Part shown: positions 44,240 to 52,795 of the stretch, one piece after another
How positions within the stretch are numbered: position 1 is the first letter of the stretch
Layout of the letters: every line of letters begins with the position of its first letter
Source: Paenibacillus sinensis
Lineage (GTDB): Bacteria > Bacillota > Bacilli > Paenibacillales > Paenibacillaceae
Length of the DNA stretch: 64,000 bases
Direction: 5' to 3'
Assembly: GCF_019904155.1 (NCBI RefSeq)
Contig: NZ_JAHCMB010000046.1
Location: 428 to 64,427 of the forward strand
Made by a program: the position numbers and the translations under genes
The notes under the pieces: generated by a model
The model's database searches: none
What the model saw: the letters and a program-made list of their open reading frames with translations, nothing else
What the model was told of the DNA's origin: nothing

Positions 44240-44833
44240 ATGAAAAAATTCAAATTTAGCGACATCAAGGTCAAAAAAGCGACCCCTGATCAGCTGACCG
44301 ACCGGCTGCTGCTCCTTAATCTCTACCTTACGCAAGGCATTACTCTTATTATCGGATTGGTCTGGATATTATTTCAGAAAAGAAACCCGTTTTATTTGTT
44401 AAAATTTCCTGACAGTTTGCACTTTTTAGCCTGGGGCCTAGGACTTGCGGTCATTATGCTGATTGTGGACTTTGTGTTAACCTATATTGTCCCCGATGAG
44501 GCGATGGACGACGGAGGCATCAATGAGCTGCTGTTTCGCAACCGGCCTGTCTGGCATATCGCATTGATCGCCTTGCTGGTGGCGGTGTGCGAGGAACTGT
44601 TGTTTCGGGGAGCGATCCAATATGCACTGGGTCCATATTGGACCAGTATCTTATTCGCCGTTATCCATGTCCGCTATCTGAGGCATTGGATTCCGACCGG
44701 CTGGGTGTTCGCCAGCAGCTACGGATTGGGGATGATTTATGTATGGTCCGGCACCCTGTGGGCGCCGATACTGTGTCATTTCGTCATCGACCTGATATCA
44801 GGACTGGTGATTCGTTATAGGAGGGAGTCATGA
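44240..44833 (+). CDS. CPBP-family intramembrane metalloprotease
   Basis: The 197-residue protein has about 5 membrane segments and the CPBP (Abi) motifs: motif 1 CEELLFRGAIQ with the two Glu and Arg, motif 2 His in LFAVIHV, and motif 3 His in LCHFVIDLI. Such proteases process membrane-bound proteins or peptides, sometimes for bacteriocin self-immunity. It overlaps the next gene by 4 bases. Confidence 0.88.
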   Translation: MKKFKFSDIKVKKATPDQLTDRLLLLNLYLTQGITLIIGLVWILFQKRNPFYLLKFPDSLHFLAWGLGLAVIMLIVDFVLTYIVPDEAMDDGGINELLFRNRPVWHIALIALLVAVCEELLFRGAIQYALGPYWTSILFAVIHVRYLRHWIPTGWVFASSYGLGMIYVWSGTLWAPILCHFVIDLISGLVIRYRRES

Positions 44834-45240
44834 GCGAGGAGCTTAGCCGGGTCAAATCCCGACAGAAAAAAAGAACCCGGGAGCGGTCTACCGGCGGGCG
44901 GAAGACTGCGGCTGACGCAAAGACAGAAACGAAAAAAGATGCGTCGGCGTCAAGTCTGTCCCGCACACGCAAACAAAAATCCCCGGCGAAGGCGAAGGCT
45001 GCGCCGGCTGGACGGCGCACAGCTCCCGCTGCTGCGCGCGGAGGGAGACGGGCCGCACGGCCCAAGACGGGCGAAGAGGAGGAGCAGTCAGCGCCCTCAC
45101 GTTCAGCTACATACAGATCTGAACGGGTGCGGCTGGCCAAAATGTTCGTGAACACGCTGAACGTGCTGTTTTTCGTTCTGCTTGCTTTTCTAGTGTGGTG
45201 GGGCATCGTGGGCGCGCCCCCGCTGCGAACGCTATGGTAA
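44830..45240 (+). CDS. basic low-complexity protein with C-terminal membrane helix
   Basis: The 136-residue protein has an extremely Lys/Arg/Ala-rich first 95 residues, then one hydrophobic helix (VLFFVLLAFLVWWGIVG) near the C-terminus. It is translationally coupled to the CPBP gene by an ATGA overlap and its stop overlaps the start of the phosphoesterase gene. The layout is that of a tail-anchored protein whose basic arm could bind nucleic acid or acidic lipid. No family recognised. Confidence 0.7.
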   Translation: MSEELSRVKSRQKKRTRERSTGGRKTAADAKTETKKDASASSLSRTRKQKSPAKAKAAPAGRRTAPAAARGGRRAARPKTGEEEEQSAPSRSATYRSERVRLAKMFVNTLNVLFFVLLAFLVWWGIVGAPPLRTLW

Positions 45241-46070
45241 CCGTCTGGCCTTATGTGGCGGCTGCAGGAGCGGGGATGGGAGTTTTTGCGGCTGGCATGG
45301 TGGTATCGGCATACGGCCGCCGGATTGTCGAGACGGAAATCATGCTGGAGAAGCTGCCCGCAGCGCTGGACGGTTTCCGCATATTGCTGGTGACGGATAT
45401 CCACAGAAGGCGGCTTCCCAAGCGCCTTCCTTCCTGTCTTGGCAGAGGAGTCAACCTTGTGCTGCTGGGCGGTGACATGACGGAGAAGAATGCACCGCTG
45501 CACAGGCTGGAATCGAATCTGGATCTGCTGGCCCCTGTCGCGCCTGTCTATGCCGTTCACGGCAACCATGATTACAAAGCCGAGATTGCCAAAGTGGATG
45601 AGATCCTCCATGGCCATGGAGTCCGGCTGCTGCTGGACGAGAATGTGCCGCTGGACTCAGGGCAGGAGAAATTCTGGCTGACCGGCGTCGATTATCCGAG
45701 ATCCGGCGGCAAGATCGCCTATGCGCCGCTTCCGGATCTGCCCGTTGGCAGTGAAGGGGCGTTCCGGATCATTCTGGTCCATGACCCGATGTGGCTGATG
45801 CAGAGAAGCAGTGTACCTTCGGATCTGGTGCTGGCGGGGCATACACACGGCGGGCAGGTTCTTCTGCCTGTAATCGGCCGCAGACATGTTGAAACCTTCT
45901 ATCATACATATTCGGCTGGTTTTTATGATTGGCCTAGAAGCGACGGGACCGGAGGAACGGCCACGGTGTTCATCAGCCGCGGCTACGGAACGGCCCATCT
46001 GCCGCTGCGCTTCCGAAGCCCTGCTGAAATCAACGTGCTGACGCTGCGCCGCCCTTCAATACGTTCGTAA
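45234..46070 (+). CDS. membrane-anchored metallophosphoesterase (YkuE-like)
   Basis: The 278-residue protein has an N-terminal membrane helix and a calcineurin-like phosphoesterase domain: DIH in LLVTDIHRR, GGDMTE, GNHDY, and AGHTHGGQ. A similar B. subtilis protein is YkuE. The DIH motif is followed by RRRLPKR, where most relatives have DLHSG, a possible variation at the first metal site. The ATG overlaps the preceding stop codon. Confidence 0.87.
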   Translation: MVTVWPYVAAAGAGMGVFAAGMVVSAYGRRIVETEIMLEKLPAALDGFRILLVTDIHRRRLPKRLPSCLGRGVNLVLLGGDMTEKNAPLHRLESNLDLLAPVAPVYAVHGNHDYKAEIAKVDEILHGHGVRLLLDENVPLDSGQEKFWLTGVDYPRSGGKIAYAPLPDLPVGSEGAFRIILVHDPMWLMQRSSVPSDLVLAGHTHGGQVLLPVIGRRHVETFYHTYSAGFYDWPRSDGTGGTATVFISRGYGTAHLPLRFRSPAEINVLTLRRPSIRS

Positions 46071-46086
46071 CTTGTTATAAAGAGTT

Positions 46087-46126
46087 AAGGCCCTGCTAGC
46101 CGGTGTTGCCGGTGCAGGGCCTTTAT
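46087..46126. terminator. terminator between convergent genes
   Basis: AAGGCCCTGC and GCAGGGCCTT form a perfect 10-bp stem with an inner CCGG pairing; T-rich on the forward side. Confidence 0.7.
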
Positions 46127-46143
46127 AGTCGCTAGCTCTTATT

Positions 46144-47091
46144 TCATCTCGCTTTGAGCTCGATGCTTCGCGGATCGACAAAGCCGTAGCCTTTGCCCTC
46201 CAGGGTAGTCAATAGCTGATCTAGAGCTTCCGTTGTCCAGGGAAGCTCATGCATGAGAATATTGCTTCCGGAATGAAGCTGATCCGTGACGTTCTTGATG
46301 ATCTTGCCTGTCTTGCCGGCCTCTTTCTCGGACATCGTCCAGTCAAGCGAACCGTTGGACCATGTCATGTAGAGCATTCCGTTCTCAGCCGCAACTTTCT
46401 TGCCGACATCGCCGCCGGCTCCGTGTGGAGGTCTGAAGAATACGGGCGTCTCGCCTGTTACTTCCTTGACGATCTTTTGCACATCTTCAATTTGTTTCTT
46501 AACCTCTGCATAGGATTTATCCTTAAGCACGATATGGTCCCAGCTGTGGTTGCCGATAATCCCGCCCCGCTGCTGAATGAGCTTCAGAAGCTCGGGATGC
46601 TCCTTGACCCGGTATCCGTTGACGAAGAATATCGCTTGGGCATGATGTTTGTCCAGTGTGTCGAAGATGGAGTTGATCATCTTGGCATCTTTTGGCCCGT
46701 CATCGAATGTCAGCAGTACGATTTTTTTATTTACGCTATCATCGTTCGGCTTGATATCATAGTTTTTGTTCATATGATACTGAAGCGCTACCGCTTCTCC
46801 CGTATCGTTGGATGGGGCGGATGACGCAGAGGCAGAGGCTGTGTCTTCCGGCCCGGAAGACGGCTGAACGGAAGCCGATGGCGAAGGGGACGCTAATGCA
46901 TCCTGCCCTGCTGCCGCAGCGCTCGGCGCCGGCGACGGAGATGCGACTCCAGGGGATGCCGCAGCTGCCGTAGATTGGGGGCTTGATGATGCCCCGGTGC
47001 CGCTGCCGGGAGTAACGGCGGCGTTGTTTCCGCTGCTGCAAGAGGCCAGCAGGAAGGCTGCCGCAAGCAGAACTGCTGTCTGTTTAACCAC
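46144..47091 (-). CDS. polysaccharide deacetylase lipoprotein
   Basis: The 315-residue protein has a lipoprotein signal (LLASC, Cys18), a Ser/Pro/Ala-rich linker to about residue 100, and a NodB domain with LTFDDGP, the zinc pair in GNHSWDH, FRPPHGAGG, and LMHE. It probably deacetylates peptidoglycan or another surface N-acetylated glycan outside the cell. The GTG start has only a weak AGGAAAG site. It is convergent with the phosphoesterase gene. Confidence 0.9.
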   Translation of the reverse strand: MVKQTAVLLAAAFLLASCSSGNNAAVTPGSGTGASSSPQSTAAAASPGVASPSPAPSAAAAGQDALASPSPSASVQPSSGPEDTASASASSAPSNDTGEAVALQYHMNKNYDIKPNDDSVNKKIVLLTFDDGPKDAKMINSIFDTLDKHHAQAIFFVNGYRVKEHPELLKLIQQRGGIIGNHSWDHIVLKDKSYAEVKKQIEDVQKIVKEVTGETPVFFRPPHGAGGDVGKKVAAENGMLYMTWSNGSLDWTMSEKEAGKTGKIIKNVTDQLHSGSNILMHELPWTTEALDQLLTTLEGKGYGFVDPRSIELKAR

Positions 47092-47185
47092 TTATTTCAT
47101 CTCGCTTTCCTGTGTTTGGACTGTATGAGGCAGAACCGTTCCGCGAACACTAGTCATGATTTTATCATAGAAGGAGGTTGGAGAT

Positions 47186-47536
47186 GTGAAGACTTCGTCA
47201 TTTTTCCTTGGCGTGATGCTCGGAGCCGCCGCAAGCGTTGTGATGTCCCGTAAACGGAACATGTTTACTCCCCTGTTGAGCCGGTCCGGCGCCGCGGACA
47301 GAGCCAAGCACAAAATCATGGATATGGCCGCGACCGGCTTCGGAAACGGCTCCGGCAACCATGACCATGCCAAAACGGATAGCGCGGCATCAGGCAAATC
47401 GGACCATAAGGCCAAGGAGAGTTCCATAGGTGCCGATCTTGGAATGCTGAAGGAACTGATCCGCAGCAACCCGGATGTGAAGCACGATGTGGAGAAGATT
47501 CTCAGGGAAACTCATGCAGCCGTGCCGGGCTTGTAA
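47186..47536 (+). CDS. YtxH-like small membrane protein
   Basis: The 116-residue protein starts with a short hydrophobic segment (FFLGVMLGAAASVVM) followed by basic residues, a Gly/His/Ser-rich linker and an amphipathic C-terminal helix (LGMLKELIRSNPDVKHDVEKIL). The architecture resembles YtxH/YtxG-like stress proteins, but the match is loose. AAGGAGG lies before the GTG start. A terminator follows directly. Confidence 0.65.
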   Translation: MKTSSFFLGVMLGAAASVVMSRKRNMFTPLLSRSGAADRAKHKIMDMAATGFGNGSGNHDHAKTDSAASGKSDHKAKESSIGADLGMLKELIRSNPDVKHDVEKILRETHAAVPGL

Positions 47537-47552
47537 TCCCTAATCTGCGGGC

Positions 47553-47597
47553 AGAATCATTTTGGAGATTCCTCGTCGCCAAAATGATTCTTTTTTT
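47553..47597 (+). terminator. intrinsic terminator before mecA
   Basis: AGAATCATTTTGG and CCAAAATGATTCT form a 13-bp perfect stem followed by seven T residues. Confidence 0.9.
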
Positions 47598-47745
47598 AAA
47601 CCCGTCCCCACATATTTACGTGCATTTATCTCGTCAAAATGGTAACATACATACATATAATCGACTAAGAAACTATTTTTGGCTCATTACTTGGGACTCA
47701 TCATACACTATTCTTAAGCTGAGCTTTCAAAAGGAGGATCCTGTC

Positions 47746-48357
47746 ATGAGAATAGAACGATTAAGTCAAGATAAGATACGGATTTTCCTCACTTTTGACG
47801 ACCTGAGCGAACGGGGGATCCAGAAGGAAGATATGTGGCAGGAAGTCCCCAAGGTTCATGACCTCTTTACGGAAATGATGGACCAGGCTTACACAGAACT
47901 CGGATTTGACGCTACCGGTCCACTTGCCGTGGAAGTCTTCGCTCTGCCCGCGCAGGGCATGGTCGTCATCGTTACACGAGGCAAATACGATCACCATTAC
48001 GGCGCTTCCGGAGACGAGGATCTGCCTGACGAGATATATGAGATGGAAGTAACACTGGAACAGGCTGACTCCATCGTATACGCCTTCCGTGATTTTGAGG
48101 TTGTGATTGAAGCGGCTCACGTGCTTGTGAACAGCATCACACCTTTGGGCAAGCTTTATTCCTATAACGATAAATGGTACCTTTATTTCGATCCGAAGGA
48201 ATTTGAGGAACCGGCGTTGGCCTCGCTGGTGGCGGTGCTGGCCGAATTCGGTGAGTCGTCGCCGGTGACGGAAGCCGTTCTCGACGAATATGGCAAGACC
48301 GTTATGGCGGAGAATGCCGTACAGCAGATTTGCTCGTTCTTTAAGCGTCAGGAATAA
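47746..48357 (+). CDS. mecA: adaptor protein MecA
   Basis: The 203-residue protein starts MRIERLSQDKIRIFLTFDDLSERGI, the MecA/YpbH N-terminal substrate-binding signature, and has a C-terminal ClpC-binding domain (YSYNDKWYLYFDP). It delivers substrates such as ComK to ClpCP. An acidic linker separates the domains. AAGGAGG precedes the ATG. The upstream 150 bases hold the terminator and an AT-rich promoter-like region. Confidence 0.9.
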   Translation: MRIERLSQDKIRIFLTFDDLSERGIQKEDMWQEVPKVHDLFTEMMDQAYTELGFDATGPLAVEVFALPAQGMVVIVTRGKYDHHYGASGDEDLPDEIYEMEVTLEQADSIVYAFRDFEVVIEAAHVLVNSITPLGKLYSYNDKWYLYFDPKEFEEPALASLVAVLAEFGESSPVTEAVLDEYGKTVMAENAVQQICSFFKRQE

Positions 48358-48478
48358 TGGAAGGAATGACGGTGTGACATCGTTCTTTCCGGGTCATTGG
48401 CAATGAGCCGGCCATGCCTGTCACTCAGGATATGAGCCGGCCTTTTGCTTTTATAATTTTCGAAGGAGTGAGTGTTCG

Positions 48479-49174
48479 GTGCTTTGGTTATCGGTGGTTT
48501 CGTCGGCAGTGGCACCGGGACTTGCTCTGCTGGTCTATTTTTATTTGAAGGACAAGTATGACGCGGAGCCCCTTCACTTAGTGCTGAAGGTGTTTCTGCT
48601 AGGTCTGTTGATCGTTATTCCGGTTATGATTATTCAGAGAGGGCTGACCCTTGGGCTTCACCCGGGTCCTTATATGGAATCCTTTCTCGTTTCGGCGGGA
48701 GTGGAAGAGTTCCTGAAGTGGTTCGTGCTCTATCATCTGATCTTCAATCATACCGAGTTTGACGAGCCTTATGACGGCATTTTGTACGCGGTGGCAATCT
48801 CTCTCGGGTTCGCAACGATTGAGAACGTAATGTATGCCTGGTACAGCCATGCATCAATCGGCTCGATGTTCCTCCGGGCGCTGCTGCCGGTATCCGGTCA
48901 CGCCATGTTTGGCGTTGTGATGGGATACCATCTGGGCAGAGCGAAGTTCTCGAAAGGGAAGCGCAGAGGTATGATTTTGGCCGTATCGCTCATTCTGCCC
49001 TGGATCTGGCATGGTATTTACGATTTCATCCTCAATACGATGGCGAGCTATTGGATCTGGTTCATCGTGCCTTTGATGGCTTTCCTCTGGTATGGAGGTA
49101 TGATCAAGGTTGCCAAAGCCAACAGCCTGTCGCCTTTCCGTCTCTTGAAGCGGGAGGAAGAGGTTAATATGTAG
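48479..49174 (+). CDS. prsW: intramembrane protease PrsW
   Basis: The 231-residue polytopic membrane protein matches PrsW (YpdC): FYLKDKYDAEPLHLVLKVF, the glutamates in GVEEFLKWFV, and DEPYDGILYAVAISLGFATIEN. PrsW makes the first cut in anti-sigma factor RsiW in response to envelope stress. A GTG start follows AAGGAG. It lies upstream of ypeB, as in other Bacillota. Confidence 0.92.
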   Translation: MLWLSVVSSAVAPGLALLVYFYLKDKYDAEPLHLVLKVFLLGLLIVIPVMIIQRGLTLGLHPGPYMESFLVSAGVEEFLKWFVLYHLIFNHTEFDEPYDGILYAVAISLGFATIENVMYAWYSHASIGSMFLRALLPVSGHAMFGVVMGYHLGRAKFSKGKRRGMILAVSLILPWIWHGIYDFILNTMASYWIWFIVPLMAFLWYGGMIKVAKANSLSPFRLLKREEEVNM

Positions 49175-49246
49175 TGCGGATGGACACACTGTAACCGGGA
49201 AGAATTTCCACAGGAAAATTCGCTCGGAAGCGGGGTGTCTTTTGCA

Positions 49247-49393
49247 TTGCGTGTCAAAGTGAGAATTATTTGCAGACGGTGCGGAGAAAGCTATGTACTG
49301 CGGGGCATCAAGAATCATGGCGTCATCCAGACCGGATTCAAGCAATGTCTGTGCAGCTGCACCGAAGATTTTCTCATCGAAGAGCAGGCGTAG
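49247..49393 (+). CDS. 48-residue putative zinc-ribbon protein
   Basis: A TTG-started frame encodes a small basic protein with two Cys pairs, CRRC near residue 10 and CLCSC near residue 35, the pattern of a treble-clef or zinc ribbon, ending EEQA. It sits in the 350-base gap between prsW and ypeB where many relatives carry sleB. The ribosome binding site (CGGGGTG) is modest. The codon pattern and paired CxxC motifs support a real gene; function is unknown. Confidence 0.55.
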   Translation: MRVKVRIICRRCGESYVLRGIKNHGVIQTGFKQCLCSCTEDFLIEEQA

Positions 49394-49524
49394 CAAGTGT
49401 CTGCTCTTTTTTTGCGTATCCGTGTTGGAATATTACCTTTCACCGCAATTCCTACAGTGCATAAGACTTCCTTTCTTTAGTCACACTAAGGGCAACAAGC
49501 GATTGGAAGGGAGTCCTTACGTCT

Positions 49525-50880
49525 ATGTACAAAAGATTGAGTGCCGTTATGTTCCCCGTCACTGCCATTCTCCTGCTGGGCGCTCTTGTGTGGGGGTACC
49601 AGGAGAACAAGGAGAAAAATTCGGTTCTGATCAAAGCCGAGAACCAGTACCAGCGCTCCTTTCATGATCTGTCCTACCATGTGGACAAGCTGCACGGTGA
49701 GCTGGGCAATATGCTGGCCGTCGGATCAACCTCGGACGGCATGCACCGCAAGTGCCTGACCAATGTGTGGCGGATGACCAGTGAAGCCCAGAATGAGATC
49801 AACCAGCTTCCGCTCACGCTGCTGCCGTTCAGCAAGACCGAGGAGTTTCTGTCGAAGATCTCCAACTTCTCTTACAAAACTTCGCTCCGTGATCTCAAAT
49901 CCCAGCCGCTGACCGATGGAGAGATCAAGAACCTGAAGGCATTGTATAAGAACTCCGGTGAAATCTCGAATGATCTTCAGGGTGTTCGCAACAAGGTCAT
50001 CACGAATCGTCTGCGCTGGATGGATGTGGAGAGCGCCCTGGCCACTGAGAAGAAAGCGGAAGACAACACGATTATCGACGGCTTCAAGACTGTGGATAAA
50101 CGTGTCAGCGCGTATCCCGAGATCGATTTCGGACCATCGGTCGCAAGCGTGTACAACAAGCGCTCGGTGAAAAAGCTGGACGCGCCGTCCGTTTCCGCCG
50201 AAGAAGTGCGCAAGAAGGCGCTTCAGTTCGCGGATGCCGGAACAGGGGCCAAGGTCCAGGTTACCGAGAACGGAAAAGGCACGGAATGGGCTTCCTATAC
50301 CGCCAAAGTGACCGGTTCGAAAGAAACGGTAAGCATGGACTTTACGGTCCGCGGCGGACAGCTGATCTCGTATCATTCCAGCCGTGAGGTAGGAGCGGCC
50401 AGGGTCTCGATGGATCAGGCTGCCGGCAAGGCCGCGGAGTTTCTGGCGCGCAAGGGCTACTCGGCCATGACCCCCGTAAGCGCCGACCGTTACGATAACA
50501 TGGGCAGCTTCACCTTTGTCTCCAAACAGGACGGCGTGCTGATCTATCCGGAAAAAATCACGGTGCGCTCAGGGCTGGACACCGGAGAAGTTATAGGCTT
50601 TCAGGCCAGCGACTATGTCAATGAACATCAGACCACCCGCAAGCTGAGCAAGCCTACTCTTTCTCTCGCTCAGGCCCGGAAGAAGCTTAATTCCGATTTC
50701 AAGGAGCAGTACGAGCGGCTGGCACTGATCGAGAATGACGAGGGGAAAGAGGTGCTCACTTACGAATTTGGCGGAAAAATCAATGGCTCCCGCTACCGGA
50801 TTTACCTCAACGCGAACAGCGGAGTGGAAGAATCGATCGAAGAGCTCCGCAGTTCGACAGCGGGATTGAGTCAGAAATAG
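49525..50880 (+). CDS. ypeB: germination protein YpeB
   Basis: The 451-residue protein has an N-terminal membrane helix (VMFPVTAILLLGALVWGY), an N-terminal YpeB domain and C-terminal PepSY repeats (VSAEEVRKKALQFA, VSMDQAAGKAAEFLARKGY, LSLAQARKKLNSDF). In Bacillus YpeB is made in the forespore and is needed for the cortex hydrolase SleB, normally encoded immediately upstream; no sleB is present here. Confidence 0.94.
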   Translation: MYKRLSAVMFPVTAILLLGALVWGYQENKEKNSVLIKAENQYQRSFHDLSYHVDKLHGELGNMLAVGSTSDGMHRKCLTNVWRMTSEAQNEINQLPLTLLPFSKTEEFLSKISNFSYKTSLRDLKSQPLTDGEIKNLKALYKNSGEISNDLQGVRNKVITNRLRWMDVESALATEKKAEDNTIIDGFKTVDKRVSAYPEIDFGPSVASVYNKRSVKKLDAPSVSAEEVRKKALQFADAGTGAKVQVTENGKGTEWASYTAKVTGSKETVSMDFTVRGGQLISYHSSREVGAARVSMDQAAGKAAEFLARKGYSAMTPVSADRYDNMGSFTFVSKQDGVLIYPEKITVRSGLDTGEVIGFQASDYVNEHQTTRKLSKPTLSLAQARKKLNSDFKEQYERLALIENDEGKEVLTYEFGGKINGSRYRIYLNANSGVEESIEELRSSTAGLSQK

Positions 50881-50912
50881 AAGCTCTGTTCAAAGATCAG
50901 TGTTGAGTATGC

Positions 50913-50955
50913 AAGAGACGGCAGCCTCCATTACGGGTACTGCCGTCTCTTTGTG
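50913..50955 (+). terminator. terminator after ypeB
   Basis: AAGAGACGGCAG and CTGCCGTCTCTT form a 12-bp perfect stem followed by TGTG with limited T content. Confidence 0.7.
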
Positions 50956-51168
50956 TCTCCGCATTAGACGGACTTCTAAAAACTGATGCTTGAAGCAGCT
51001 ATAGATGCCTGGATACCATCCTTGCGATCTTTGCACCTCCGAATTCGAATATCACTGCTCGTTATGGAATGGCCCGTAAATATGAAAAGGTCTGTTTTTT
51101 TCTCACCCATGCATCCTCGAGCCATGGTATAATCTGCTATAGAATATTTCAATATGGCGGTGACAGGC

Positions 51169-51822
51169 TTGTATCCCAAAATCAACGATCATCTATACAT
51201 ACGGATTGCGTCGAGTGACGCTTCCGAAGAAGAAATCGAATACCGGTCCCGAATCGCCGAGATGGAAGAGGAATCGTTCCTGATTGAAATCCCGATGGGG
51301 GAGAACACCGGCAGGCTCAAGAAGCTGCATATCGGTGATGAGCTGTCGGTCTATTTCTTGACGGGCGAAGGCGTTAAGAATTATTTTTATACCCATGTAT
51401 TGGGCTTTAAGGAAGATGTGATCCGCATGGTTCGCATCCGGAAGCCCGACGAAGACTCCATCGTCAAAATCCAGAGACGAAGCTTCCTGCGCGTGAGCGG
51501 AGAGCTGGAGCTTGCATGCAAGACTCAGGACGGCAAGCGCTTCTTGGTCCGGACCGAGGACGTGAGCGGCGGCGGTCTGTCGTTCTGGACGGACGGCAAC
51601 TATAAGCTGAACGTGGGAGACCACCTGCAATGCTGGCTGCTTATCCCTTACCGCAGCGGTGCTGGCGAGCATGCAGGTTTCGGTGCCGAGATCGTTCGCA
51701 TGAAGGAGCTTGAGAACGGCCGGGATCTGGTCATGGTGAAGTTCAACAACATCTCCGACGGCGAGCGGCAGAAAATTATCCGCTACTGCTTCGAGCGGCA
51801 GTTCGATTTCCGCAACAGATAG
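51169..51822 (+). CDS. PilZ-domain flagellar brake protein (YpfA/YcgR-like)
   Basis: The 217-residue protein has an N-terminal YcgR-like domain (LKKLHIGDELSVYFL) and a PilZ domain with the c-di-GMP motifs QRRSFLRV and DVSGGGLSF. B. subtilis YpfA slows flagella when c-di-GMP is high. I chose a TTG start (LYPKINDHLYI) behind GGCGGTGA; an ATG 15 bases upstream is possible but would lie in that site. TATAAT at 51129-51134 may be its -10. Confidence 0.87.
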   Translation: MYPKINDHLYIRIASSDASEEEIEYRSRIAEMEEESFLIEIPMGENTGRLKKLHIGDELSVYFLTGEGVKNYFYTHVLGFKEDVIRMVRIRKPDEDSIVKIQRRSFLRVSGELELACKTQDGKRFLVRTEDVSGGGLSFWTDGNYKLNVGDHLQCWLLIPYRSGAGEHAGFGAEIVRMKELENGRDLVMVKFNNISDGERQKIIRYCFERQFDFRNR

Positions 51823-51928
51823 GCATTTCCTCGGAGTTTATCGCGATTTTTCGGCAAATACTTCCCTGTTTTTTCGAAATACGCGCTTTTTTACCCGTTT
51901 CTCGACGGTTATTCAAATCTATGCGATT

Positions 51929-51987
51929 TTGCACTGCCGTACAAACTGTGGTATAATTTTATAAGTCGCAGGCAATGCCTGCTTTTT
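51929..51987 (+). promoter_or_regulatory. cmk promoter followed at once by an intrinsic terminator
   Basis: TTGCAC, exactly 17 bp, TATAAT; then, from about the expected start site, GCAGGC-AAT-GCCTGC with six T residues. Full-length transcription of cmk must pass this attenuator. A second weaker hairpin, GCCAAG/CTTGGC with TTTATTTT, lies at about 52043-52068 just before the cmk ribosome binding site. Confidence 0.7.
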
Positions 51988-52084
51988 TCTTGGAGGTATC
52001 GGTTGCTTTATCGCTGTCGGTACATTCACGAAAAAAACAGCGGCCAAGCGCGTTCTTGGCTTTATTTTGAGGAGGAATGCCCCT

Positions 52085-52795
52085 TTGGCTAGGCAGGGGA
52101 CACATACTTTAGACAGAATTAATGTCGCCATCGACGGACCTGCCGGGGCAGGCAAGAGCACAGTAGCCCGGATGGTAGCACAGCAGCTTTCCTACATTTA
52201 TGTCGACACGGGAGCCATGTATCGGGCTGTAACATGGTATATGCTCCGCGAAGGCATCAAGCCGGAAGATCACGATAACGTGCTTCAAACCGTACGCAAT
52301 ATGGTGATTGAATTATTACCCGGCAAGGATACGCAGAGTGTGCTGATCAACGGGGAAGATGCAACTCCTCACATCCGCAGCCTCCAAGTGAGCGGCATGG
52401 TATCCCAGTACGCCAAAGTGGAGTGCATCCGCACGAGACTAAGCTATCTGCAACGCGAAATGGCGCTTGCCAAAGGCGTTGTGATGGACGGCCGCGACAT
52501 CGGCACGACCGTGCTGCCAGACGCCGAAGTGAAGATTTTCATGACGGCCAGTGTGGAGGAACGGGCGCTCCGCCGCTACAAAGAGCTGAAGGACAAGGAA
52601 CAGGTGAGTCTTGAGCAGCTTGAGAAAGATATCGCCCAGCGCGATTTTCTCGATTCGAACCGGGAAATTTCGCCTCTGCGGCGCGCCGAGGACAGCATTT
52701 TGCTGGATACGACGTCCATGGATATACTTCAGGTTGTGGAGGCCATTGTGTCCCACTGCAGATCTTATGCTAGCGGGGAGAGAAATCATTTATGA
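52085..52795 (+). CDS. cmk: cytidylate kinase
   Basis: The 236-residue enzyme phosphorylates CMP and dCMP. The P-loop GPAGAGKSTVARM is near residue 18; VDTGAMYRAVT, MDGRDIGTTVLPDAEVKIF and RDFLDSNREISPLRRAEDS are family signatures. The start is a TTG 9 bases after AGGAGG; a TTG upstream lies before that site. It overlaps plsC by 4 bases (ATGA). Confidence 0.94.
   Translation: MARQGTHTLDRINVAIDGPAGAGKSTVARMVAQQLSYIYVDTGAMYRAVTWYMLREGIKPEDHDNVLQTVRNMVIELLPGKDTQSVLINGEDATPHIRSLQVSGMVSQYAKVECIRTRLSYLQREMALAKGVVMDGRDIGTTVLPDAEVKIFMTASVEERALRRYKELKDKEQVSLEQLEKDIAQRDFLDSNREISPLRRAEDSILLDTTSMDILQVVEAIVSHCRSYASGERNHL

Noticed and set aside
47092-47469. 125-codon reverse frame upstream of the polysaccharide deacetylase
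   Set aside because: It overlaps the forward YtxH-like gene, which has the better ribosome binding site and a plausible protein architecture.
48400-48456. Terminator between mecA and prsW
   Set aside because: The ATGAGCCGGCC words are direct repeats; only the 6-bp self-complementary GCCGGC core could pair, which is too weak to call.
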